Source of the DNA: Clostridiales bacterium
GTDB taxonomy: Bacteria; Bacillota; Clostridia; Oscillospirales; Oscillospiraceae
Direction of reading: 5' to 3'
Length of the DNA stretch: 10,264 nucleotides
NCBI GenBank assembly: GCA_020861055.1
Contig: JAJBTD010000074.1
Span: 1-10,264, forward strand
Shown here: positions 4,171-10,264 of the stretch, in pieces
Position numbering within the stretch: position 1 is the stretch's first letter
How the letters are laid out: each line of letters begins with the position of its first letter
Made by a program: the position numbers and the translations under genes
The notes under the pieces: model-generated
Told to the model about the DNA's origin: nothing
The model's input: only the letters and a program-made list of their open reading frames with translations
Database searches by the model: none

Positions 4171-4205
4171 CCCTTGGCTCCCTCTCAGAGGCAGGGAGCC
4201 AAGGG
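4171..4205. repeat. Long perfect hairpin downstream of ftsK (copy C, degenerate)
   Basis: CCCTTGGCTCCCT (4171-4183) and AGGGAGCCAAGGG (4193-4205) form a perfect 13-pair stem around a nine-base loop. The stem shares the GGCTCCCTC...GAGGGAGCC core of copies A and B, with an extra CA pair of bases in the right arm. It begins 10 bases after the ftsK stop on the - strand, where it could slow or end transcription. Only ATTTG follows, not a T run, so intrinsic termination would be weak. Confidence 0.7.
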
Positions 4206-4215
4206 GCGACACTCC

Positions 4216-7041
4216 TCACACCTCAAAGGGCGGCATATCCACGTCCTCCGCCTCTACGGAGTCCATGGCGTCCCGGTCGGCGGCGTCGCTGATAGCGCTG
4301 GCCTCTCCGAAGGTGGTGATGGTGCCGCCACGCATCTTCATCTCGGCCCACTGGTCCTTGCTCACCAGCACCTTCCTGGGCTTGCTGCCCTCGAAGGGGC
4401 CGACGATGCCCTTTTCCTCCATCTGGTCCACCAGACGGGCGGCCCTGGAATAGCCCAGCTTGAGCCGCCGCTGGAGCATGGAGACGGAGGCCATACCGGT
4501 CTCCACCACCACGTCGATGGCCTCGCTGAGCATGGGGTCCCCGTCCTCAGGGGAGGGGCCTTTTGCAGGGGCAGGCTCCGGAATCGTGCTGTCCGGGAGG
4601 GTGCTTCCCCCCTTCTTGCTGCCCTTGCCGATGCTTTCAGCGTTGTGCTCGATCTCCTCGGTGACCTTCTCGTCATAGTCGCTGCCGCAGCGCTCCTTGA
4701 TGAATTCCACGATCTGGGAAATCTCCTCCTCGGAGATAAAGCAGCCCTGGACCCGCTGGGGCTTGCCGGAGCCCACCGGGCTAAACAGCATATCGCCGTT
4801 GCCCACCAGCTTTTCCGCGCCGGTGGTGTCCAGAATGATGCGGGACTCCAGACCGGAGGCCACAGACAGGGCAATACGAGAGGGGATGTTGGCCTTCATC
4901 AGACCGGTAATGACGTCGGTGGAGGGCCGCTGGGTGGCGATGATCAGGTGCATTCCGGCGGCACGGCCCATCTGGGCGATGCGGCAGATGGACTCCTCCA
5001 CCTCCTTGGCGGAGACCAGCATCAAATCTGCCAGCTCGTCGATGAAGATGACGATCTGGGGCAGAGGATGCTCCTCCTCCCCGGCGTCCGGGTCGTTGGA
5101 CACCTGGAGGTTATAGCTCTCCAGGTCCCGGACATGGCGCTCTGAGAACAGGCGGTAGCGCTTGAGCATTTCGGTGACCGCCCACTGGAGGGAACCGGCG
5201 GCCTTCTTCGGGTCGGTGACCACGGGGATGAGCAGATGGGGGATGCCGTTGTAGACGCTCAGCTCCACCATCTTGGGGTCGATCATAATGAGCCTCACCT
5301 GGTCCGGGCTGGACTTGTACAGCAGGGAGCAGATGATGGAGTTGGTGCAGACCGATTTGCCGGAGCCGGTGGTGCCTGCGATGAGCATATGGGGCAGCTT
5401 GGAGATGTTGCCCACCACGTTCCGTCCGGAGATATCCTTGCCCACAGCAAATGCCACATTGGACTTGTGATTCTGAAACTCCGGGGAGTCGATGACCTGC
5501 CGGATAGGAACGGGAGTCACCAGGCGGTTGGGTACCTCCACCCCTACTACCAGGCTCTTGCCGGGGATGGGGGCGATGCGCACGGACTGGACGCCCAGGG
5601 TCAGGGCGATGTCGTCGGCCAGGTTGGTGACCTTGCTCAACTTGACCCCCCGCTCCAGCTCCAGCTCGTACCGGGTGACGGTGGGGCCTCGGACGGCTCC
5701 CACCACATGGGCGTCCACCCCGAAGTCCTGGATGGTGCCGCTGAGCTTTTCCTGCACGTCCCGCAGCTCGTTCTGGGCAGCGGTGGCCTGGGGAGCGGCC
5801 TTACCCATCCCCAGCAGCTCTACCGGAGGATGTACATATTCCTGGGCGGGGTGCTGCTCCATGCTCTCGTCCAGCTCCTGTGCCACCTGGGCGGCGGCCT
5901 GGGCTTGCTCCTTCGCCCCGTTCTTCTTCTGGTCTAACAGGATGTCGGCGGGCTTCTCCACCGGGACCTCCGGCGAGACGACGTTGGGACTGCCCTTCAC
6001 CCGATAGTCTCCGGCTGGCTCCTCCACCTCCGGCTCCTTGCCGGAGAAGAACTTGTCAATAAAGCTCTCCTTCTGCTCCTCCAGCAGCGGTTCCTCCTTT
6101 TTTTGAAAGATGGGCATACGTCCAGTGCCCTGATCTTCAAAGGACGGCTCTGCCGCCGGGGCCTCCGAAACGGCAGCCTGGGTCTCCCCTTCCGGTATAT
6201 CTACATTATCAACGGGGATGTCGATCTGAGCGCGTTTGCCACGTTTCGTCCTGGCTGTGTAGACGGCATCCGTTTGCCTGGCCCGGCGAGACTCCGGCTG
6301 CGCCTGAGGCTCGTCGTCGTAGCCGTACTCCTCCGCCAGGTCCGCCTGATACGCCTCCTCCTCGACGATACGCCGCTCCCGACGCTCCTTCCGACGGTCG
6401 TTCGCCTCCTGTGCGCTGCGCAACAGGTCGGCGGGCGTTGTTCTGGTCAGGATCAGTAAAATGGAGAAAATGGCCACAAGACAAATAGGGATAGCCCCAA
6501 ACCGGCTGAACGCGGTCACCAGCAGATTAGCCAATGCACCGCCCAGTGCGCCGCCGGAGGTCATCTCCAGCCCCCGGCTCCACAGCTCCGGGAACATGCT
6601 CCACTGGAGGGTATATCCGCCGCTCCAGGTGATACACTGCACCAATGCGCCCACGATGACAGGTGTAGCCAGCGCAGAGGTGGTGCGAAGCTTCACCGGC
6701 ATCCCGTTGTGGAGGATCAGCACCACCGCCGCCCACAGCAGCATCACCGGCGTCACCCAGTAGCCGTAGCCAAACAGCCCCCGCTCCAGCTGAACCAGCA
6801 GGTCGATGACCACCGCCTGGATGTTGAAATAGCCAAAGGCGGAGAACACTGCCAGGGCAAAGCAGACGGCCCCTCCGATCAGCCGGGGCCGGTAATCCGG
6901 GCGGCGTTTGGCGTTCCGCCTCCCGGCAGTCTTTTTGGTGGAGGCGTTCCTTTTCGTGGAGGTGGACTTGCCCTTCGCCGTGGACGTCCTCTTTTTGCCG
7001 GAGGCGGCGGATGTGGATTTTTTCTTTGTGGTCGTTGCCAT
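4216..7041 (-). CDS. ftsK: DNA translocase FtsK/SpoIIIE
   Basis: This 941-residue membrane-anchored ATPase pumps DNA through the division or sporulation septum. Residues 1-50 are a Lys/Arg/Ser/Thr/Ala-rich tail. About four membrane helices lie within 52-200 (for example 53-72, 95-111, 124-140, 180-199). A Glu/Pro/Gln-rich linker runs from about 205 to 405, and the alpha/beta motor from about 415 to 790, with Walker A GTTGSGKS (556-563) and Walker B IVIFIDELADLM (Asp668, Glu669). The gamma winged-helix domain, which reads DNA polarity, is at about 833-900 (MLQRRLKLGYSRAARLVDQM). It is longer than B. subtilis SpoIIIE (787 residues) because of the tail and linker. GAGAGGA precedes the ATG. The GNAT gene ends 39 bases upstream, so read-through from it is likely. 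FtsK and SpoIIIE cannot be told apart here. Confidence 0.97.
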   Translation of the reverse strand: MATTTKKKSTSAASGKKRTSTAKGKSTSTKRNASTKKTAGRRNAKRRPDYRPRLIGGAVCFALAVFSAFGYFNIQAVVIDLLVQLERGLFGYGYWVTPVMLLWAAVVLILHNGMPVKLRTTSALATPVIVGALVQCITWSGGYTLQWSMFPELWSRGLEMTSGGALGGALANLLVTAFSRFGAIPICLVAIFSILLILTRTTPADLLRSAQEANDRRKERRERRIVEEEAYQADLAEEYGYDDEPQAQPESRRARQTDAVYTARTKRGKRAQIDIPVDNVDIPEGETQAAVSEAPAAEPSFEDQGTGRMPIFQKKEEPLLEEQKESFIDKFFSGKEPEVEEPAGDYRVKGSPNVVSPEVPVEKPADILLDQKKNGAKEQAQAAAQVAQELDESMEQHPAQEYVHPPVELLGMGKAAPQATAAQNELRDVQEKLSGTIQDFGVDAHVVGAVRGPTVTRYELELERGVKLSKVTNLADDIALTLGVQSVRIAPIPGKSLVVGVEVPNRLVTPVPIRQVIDSPEFQNHKSNVAFAVGKDISGRNVVGNISKLPHMLIAGTTGSGKSVCTNSIICSLLYKSSPDQVRLIMIDPKMVELSVYNGIPHLLIPVVTDPKKAAGSLQWAVTEMLKRYRLFSERHVRDLESYNLQVSNDPDAGEEEHPLPQIVIFIDELADLMLVSAKEVEESICRIAQMGRAAGMHLIIATQRPSTDVITGLMKANIPSRIALSVASGLESRIILDTTGAEKLVGNGDMLFSPVGSGKPQRVQGCFISEEEISQIVEFIKERCGSDYDEKVTEEIEHNAESIGKGSKKGGSTLPDSTIPEPAPAKGPSPEDGDPMLSEAIDVVVETGMASVSMLQRRLKLGYSRAARLVDQMEEKGIVGPFEGSKPRKVLVSKDQWAEMKMRGGTITTFGEASAISDAADRDAMDSVEAEDVDMPPFEV

Positions 7042-7080
7042 ATGTGTGTGTCCTCTCGTAGAAAGAGTTGTTGAAATGGC

Positions 7081-7575
7081 TCAGTTTACTTGACCGGGCC
7101 GGTCGATTTGATAGAGCAGCAGTTCCCGCTCCTGCCCCCGGCAGGTCATGCCCAGCTTTTTCATCAGTCCCACCGACCGTATGGGGTCAACGGTCTCTGC
7201 GACAATGTGCCGCACCTCCAGTTGGTCGAAAGCATATCTGATGAGAGCGCTACACCCCTCGTAGGCCAACCCCTGCCGCCAGCAGGAACGGTGGAAAAAC
7301 CAGCCCATTTCCCAGACGCCTGGCTGTTTCAATGGACTAAATAAAATATATCCTATCACAATTCCGCTCTTTTTGCAAACTGCAGCTACAGCTCTTCTCT
7401 GTTGGATGCAAAAGAAGTTCAAAAACGCCTCCGTCTGCTCCAGGGAATAGGGCGGCTCGGCGTAGCGCATGACCTCCGGATCGCTGAGGATGGCGTGCAG
7501 ATCTGAGAGGTCTGTCGTCCGGAAGGGGCGAAGGCAGAGCCGAGCCGTCTCCAACGGTTCAGTGAGCGTCTTCAT
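7081..7575 (-). CDS. GNAT-family N-acetyltransferase (RimJ/RimL-like)
   Basis: This 164-residue acetyl-CoA-dependent acetyltransferase of the Acetyltransf_3 type transfers an acetyl group to an amine of an unknown substrate. The N-terminus ETARLCLRPFRTTDLSDLHA is the usual opening of the RimJ/RimL branch. The acetyl-CoA loop is WRQGLAYEG (about 99-107), following the beta strand WEMGWFFH. The closing DPIRSVGLMKKLGM (about 130-143) is the C-terminal signature, with Ile-Arg where many members have an Asn. I chose the ATG at 7575 because it overlaps the stop of the DUF1349 gene as ATGA; longer in-frame versions would add an Arg/Pro-rich shadow of that gene. It is probably co-transcribed with the DUF1349 gene and possibly with ftsK. 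Confidence 0.9.
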   Translation of the reverse strand: MKTLTEPLETARLCLRPFRTTDLSDLHAILSDPEVMRYAEPPYSLEQTEAFLNFFCIQQRRAVAAVCKKSGIVIGYILFSPLKQPGVWEMGWFFHRSCWRQGLAYEGCSALIRYAFDQLEVRHIVAETVDPIRSVGLMKKLGMTCRGQERELLLYQIDRPGQVN

Positions 7576-8177
7576 GGCTTGTCCGGCTGCTGCCCGTCGT
7601 GGGCCAGCCACTGGCACTCTGTCAGCCGGAAATCGGAGAACACCGCCCGGAAGGAGGAGTCCTCCGGGGAGCAGGCGTAGACCCCGAAGCGGACCGTCCC
7701 GCCTCCCCGGTGCAGATGGCAGATGCGCATTTGCCGGAAGGTCACGCCGTCCTCCGAGCACTCGATACAGTAGTCGTCCTCTCTCCGGCTGAGGCGATAC
7801 CACATGACCTTCACCGTGGCGGGGATATCCGTGGTCGCCCAGTCGGAATAGCCCAGGTTGGTGACCACGCTGCCCAGGCGCTGGAAGCGCTCATTTTCGT
7901 ACTCCACCGAGCCTTTCAGCCAGTTTTCGCTGTCCAGGTACATCGCCACCCCGCACTGGTCGAACCGATGATGGCTGCCGGTGAAGTCCGTTTTGACGGT
8001 GAAGCTGAAATAGCGCTCCGCCGTCTCCGCTTGCAGGACAGGGGCATTGTCGTTTTGAAAGTGGTAATAGGTTCTCTGCCACAGGTCGGTGTGAGGCTCG
8101 GTGACGATCTCCACCCGGTCCTCCCCGACGGTATACTCCTTTGGCGCTCTGGTCCAACGGAAGTCATTCAGGTTCAT
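7572..8177 (-). CDS. DUF1349 family protein
   Basis: This 201-residue cytoplasmic protein (no signal peptide or membrane helix) has the motif series of DUF1349/COG3506: FRWTRAPKEYTV near the start, DLWQRTYYHFQNDNAP, DQCGVAMYLDSENWLKGSVEYEN in the middle, GYSDWATTD, and ACSPEDSSFRAVFSDFRL near the end. The family has a concanavalin-like beta-sandwich fold, often considered sugar-related, but its activity is not established. The ATG at 8177 is chosen with GGGGG about eight bases upstream; an in-frame TTG at 8192 would add five residues and is less likely. It overlaps the acetyltransferase start by four bases, which suggests coupled expression. Confidence 0.9.
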   Translation of the reverse strand: MNLNDFRWTRAPKEYTVGEDRVEIVTEPHTDLWQRTYYHFQNDNAPVLQAETAERYFSFTVKTDFTGSHHRFDQCGVAMYLDSENWLKGSVEYENERFQRLGSVVTNLGYSDWATTDIPATVKVMWYRLSRREDDYCIECSEDGVTFRQMRICHLHRGGGTVRFGVYACSPEDSSFRAVFSDFRLTECQWLAHDGQQPDKP

Positions 8178-8210
8178 GTTGTGTACCCCCAATTGCGTTC
8201 AGACACGACA

Positions 8211-8234
8211 TCGGCACCCCGTCTGAGGTGCCGA
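8211..8234. other. Hairpin between uppP and the DUF1349 gene
   Basis: TCGGCACC (8211-8218) and GGTGCCGA (8227-8234) form a perfect eight-pair stem with an eight-base loop, 12 bases after the uppP stop. No T run follows on the - strand (TGTCGTGTCTG), so it is not a standard intrinsic terminator. It could stabilise the uppP message end or attenuate read-through into the DUF1349 gene. Confidence 0.6.
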
Positions 8235-8246
8235 CGCGATATGCCT

Positions 8247-9104
8247 TTACTTGTTCAGAAACAGGAAAATGACGGACAGGATGATGGTCAGTGCTCCCAC
8301 GCCCCAGCAGTAGTAGGCGAAGTTGCCGAAGCGGCCCTGGTCGGTGAGCTTTTTCACCACGCCGATGGCGAAGTAGCCGCTCATGGCGGCCACGCAGGCC
8401 CCCACGATGTACACCTGCAGCAGGGACCAGTCGATGCCCGCCTGGACGGCGTCCACCAGGGACAGGAGATTTGCCCCGATGACCGCCGGGATGCTCAGCA
8501 GGAAGGAGTAGTGCACGGCGAATTTCCGGTCAAATCCCAGCAGCAGCCCCGCGGAGATGGTGGCTCCGGAGCGGGAGAGGCCTGGGATGGTGGCTACCGC
8601 CTGGGCGCAGCCCACCAGCAGCACGTCTGTCAGTGTGGCAGAGCGCACCGTCTTTCTCCCCTTGGCCAGTCGGTCGGAAATGAAGAGCAGCAGTCCGGTG
8701 ACGATCAAAGCCCCACCCACGAACCAAGTGTTGTCGTAGAGGGCCTCGATGCGGCTCTTGATGGGCAGGACGAGCAGCAGAGGCAGCGTCCCCACCACGA
8801 TGAGCAGGAGCATCCGCCGCAAAGACAGGGACTGAGCGTTGGGCCGGGACCGGCGCTGACCCGCCAGCTCCAGGCACATATCGCCAAACTCCACCGCCAT
8901 CCCCCGGATGTCGTCCCAATAGTAGACAAAGACAGCGATCAGGGTGCCCAGGTGGAGCAGCACGTCGAAGAACAGGCTGCTCTGCTCCGCCGTCTGGAGG
9001 CCAAAGAAGTTTTGGAACAGGGACAGATGTCCAGAGCTGGAGATGGGCAGGAACTCGGCAAAGCCCTGGATCAGACCCAGGAGGATGGATGTGAGAAAGT
9101 TCAT
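8247..9104 (-). CDS. uppP: Undecaprenyl-diphosphatase UppP (BacA)
   Basis: This 285-residue polytopic membrane protein dephosphorylates undecaprenyl pyrophosphate to the monophosphate lipid carrier used for peptidoglycan and other wall polymers; extra copies confer bacitracin resistance. The first active-site motif is QGFAEFLPISSSGH (residues 13-26, with Glu17 and His26). The second is PGLSRSGATIS (174-184, with Arg178). About eight hydrophobic segments follow the family layout, and the length is normal. An AAAGGAGG site directly precedes the ATG at 9104. The M18 gene ends 46 bases upstream with no terminator in between, so the two may share a transcript. Confidence 0.97.
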   Translation of the reverse strand: MNFLTSILLGLIQGFAEFLPISSSGHLSLFQNFFGLQTAEQSSLFFDVLLHLGTLIAVFVYYWDDIRGMAVEFGDMCLELAGQRRSRPNAQSLSLRRMLLLIVVGTLPLLLVLPIKSRIEALYDNTWFVGGALIVTGLLLFISDRLAKGRKTVRSATLTDVLLVGCAQAVATIPGLSRSGATISAGLLLGFDRKFAVHYSFLLSIPAVIGANLLSLVDAVQAGIDWSLLQVYIVGACVAAMSGYFAIGVVKKLTDQGRFGNFAYYCWGVGALTIILSVIFLFLNK

Positions 9105-9150
9105 AAATGTGCCTCCTTTCAGGGGAGCAGGCGGGCATAAACCTGGTCAG

Positions 9151-10264
9151 TTATGCCTCAAAAACGGCCTTCATGGCCTTGTAGGTCATATAGCAGTCCA
9201 GCTTGGAGGTGACCTCAAAGGGAGAGTGCATGGCCAGCACCGGGGTACCGGCGTCAATGGTGTCGATGTTGCGGTTGGCCATGAACATGGCAACGGTGCC
9301 GCCGCCGCCCTCGTCCACCTTGCCCAGCTCGGCCATCTGCCAGATGACGCCGGCATTGTCCAGGGTGCGGCGAACCTGGCCCACCAGCTCGGCGGAGGCG
9401 TCGGAGGAGCCGCTCTTGCCACGGGAGCCGGTGTACTTGCACAGGCCGACGCCCTGGTTCAGGAAGGAGGCGTTGCTCTTGTCGAACACCTCGGCGAAGT
9501 TGGGGTCGTAGGCCACAGTGACGTCGGTGGACAGGCAGAAGGACTTCTCGTAGCAGTCCCGCAGCTCCACCCCCTGGGCGGCGCAGAGACGGGCCACGAA
9601 GGTATCAAACGCCTGGGACTCCATGCCGCTGACGCCGATGGAGCCGATCTCCTCCTTGTCCGCCAGCATGGCGATGCAGGTGCGGCGGGGGGTGCCCAGC
9701 TCCAGCAGAGCGGCGAGAGCGGCGTAGCCGCACACCCGGTCGTCCTGGCCGTAGGCACCGATCATAGAGCGGTCCAGGCCCACGTCTACCGCGTCAAAGG
9801 CGGGGACGGCGCACAGCTCGGCGGAGATGAAGTCCGCCTCGGTGATACCGTACTTCTCGTTGAGCAGCTTGAGCACCGCCAGCTTCACCCGGTCGCTGCC
9901 GTCGTCGTCCGGCAGGGGTCTGGAGCCGATGAGCAGGTTGAGCTGCTCCCCCTCGATGCCCTGGAACAGTGGCTTGTGGGACTGCTTATCCGCCAGATGG
10001 GGCAGCAGGTCGGGGATGGTCAGCACCGGGTCTCCGGGGTCCCTGCCGATGGAGACTTTGACCTGGGTGCCGTCCGCCCGTTCCACCACGCCGGTGAGCA
10101 GCAGGGGGATGGACACCCACTGATACTTCCGGATGCCGCCGTAGTAGTGGGTCTTGAGGGTGCAGAGGCCGGAGTCCTCCGTCACCGGGCGGGGCTGCAA
10201 ATCCAGGCGGGGGGAGTCGATGTGGGCCGCGCCGATGACGACGCCCTGTTCCAGCTTCTCCTGG
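9151..10264 (-). CDS. M18 family aminopeptidase, 5' end outside the window
   Basis: This is the C-terminal 370 residues of a zinc-dependent M18 (aminopeptidase I) enzyme that removes N-terminal residues, often acidic ones, from peptides in the cytoplasm. The frame is open to the window edge; the first visible residues, QEKLEQGVVIGAAHIDSPRL, contain the HxDSPR zinc-ligand motif. Then come THYYGGIRKYQWVSIPL, AYGQDDRVCGYA (bridging Asp), ADKEEIGSIGVSGM (catalytic Glu pair), YTGSRGKSGSSDA and the terminal MHSPFEV with the last His ligand. A TTG near 10200 is internal, not the start. About 80-90 N-terminal residues are missing if the length is typical of bacterial M18 proteins (about 430-470). The end lies 46 bases before uppP. 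Confidence 0.96.
   Translation of the reverse strand, partial: QEKLEQGVVIGAAHIDSPRLDLQPRPVTEDSGLCTLKTHYYGGIRKYQWVSIPLLLTGVVERADGTQVKVSIGRDPGDPVLTIPDLLPHLADKQSHKPLFQGIEGEQLNLLIGSRPLPDDDGSDRVKLAVLKLLNEKYGITEADFISAELCAVPAFDAVDVGLDRSMIGAYGQDDRVCGYAALAALLELGTPRRTCIAMLADKEEIGSIGVSGMESQAFDTFVARLCAAQGVELRDCYEKSFCLSTDVTVAYDPNFAEVFDKSNASFLNQGVGLCKYTGSRGKSGSSDASAELVGQVRRTLDNAGVIWQMAELGKVDEGGGGTVAMFMANRNIDTIDAGTPVLAMHSPFEVTSKLDCYMTYKAMKAVFEA

Noticed and set aside
3941..4205. CRISPR array or insertion sequence at the ftsK-HAD gap
   Set aside because: The units are inverted and hairpin-rich with no regular repeat-spacer spacing, and there is no room for a transposase gene.
4174..5145. Long open frame on the + strand opposite the ftsK motor region
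   Set aside because: It lies fully antisense to well-supported ftsK motifs, gives a low-complexity Gly/Leu/His-rich product and has no family likeness. Long antisense frames are common in GC-rich genes.
8211..8234. Intrinsic terminator after uppP
   Set aside because: The stem is perfect but no T run follows on the - strand, so it is listed as a hairpin only.
7599..9140. 513-codon open frame on the + strand across the DUF1349 and uppP genes
   Set aside because: It spans two clear - strand genes and their gap, and the product is rich in Gln, His, Gly and Asp with no motif. It is a shadow of codon bias.

Overview
The window joins the late end of a prophage to a stretch of ordinary chromosome from a GC-rich, low-copy-repeat Firmicute. 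The gene content (GH25/PG_binding_1 endolysin, r1t-type holin, SpoIIIE/FtsK translocase, M18 aminopeptidase, strong AGGAGG-type ribosome binding sites) and an intergenic palindromic repeat of a kind I associate with gut Clostridia suggest the Oscillospiraceae/Flavonifractor neighbourhood. The taxon is an inference; the Firmicutes assignment is firmer.

Positions 1-2995 look like the right-hand end of a tailed prophage (or possibly a tailocin). On the + strand, tightly packed and partly overlapping, are: the 3' end of an unrecognised gene; a small protein with two carbohydrate-binding-like modules; a 66-residue helical protein; a 91-residue membrane/coiled-coil protein; an AT-rich gap with repeated TTCACTT motifs; a holin; a 33-residue membrane microprotein; and the endolysin. 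The endolysin carries a strong internal ribosome binding site and an in-frame GTG exactly at the linker/cell-wall-binding-domain junction, so it may also yield a free binding domain. A bidirectional terminator separates these late genes from a convergent 91-residue gene on the - strand. That gene has its own housekeeping-type promoter and ribosome binding site, the layout expected of a moron expressed in the lysogen.

Positions 2996-3069 encode tRNA-Arg(ACG) on the - strand, with its 3' end facing the prophage and a near-consensus promoter. It is the likely attachment site. No integrase is in the window, so the other prophage end lies outside it to the left.

Positions 3070-10264 are chromosomal and entirely on the - strand. 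In transcription order (right to left) they hold: an M18 aminopeptidase (5' end outside the window), uppP, a DUF1349 protein, a GNAT acetyltransferase overlapping it by ATGA, a SpoIIIE/FtsK DNA translocase, a composite palindromic repeat of about 265 bp, and a Cof-type HAD phosphatase. Gaps between the first five genes are short (46, 69, -4 and 39 bases), so partial co-transcription is plausible. The roles (peptide turnover, undecaprenyl phosphate recycling, chromosome segregation) are housekeeping and do not form one pathway.

I did not find a clearly new multi-gene system. The best leads are the internal endolysin start, the 33-residue gene between holin and endolysin, the convergent moron, the TTCACTT cluster, and the composite repeat with a possible pseudoknot.
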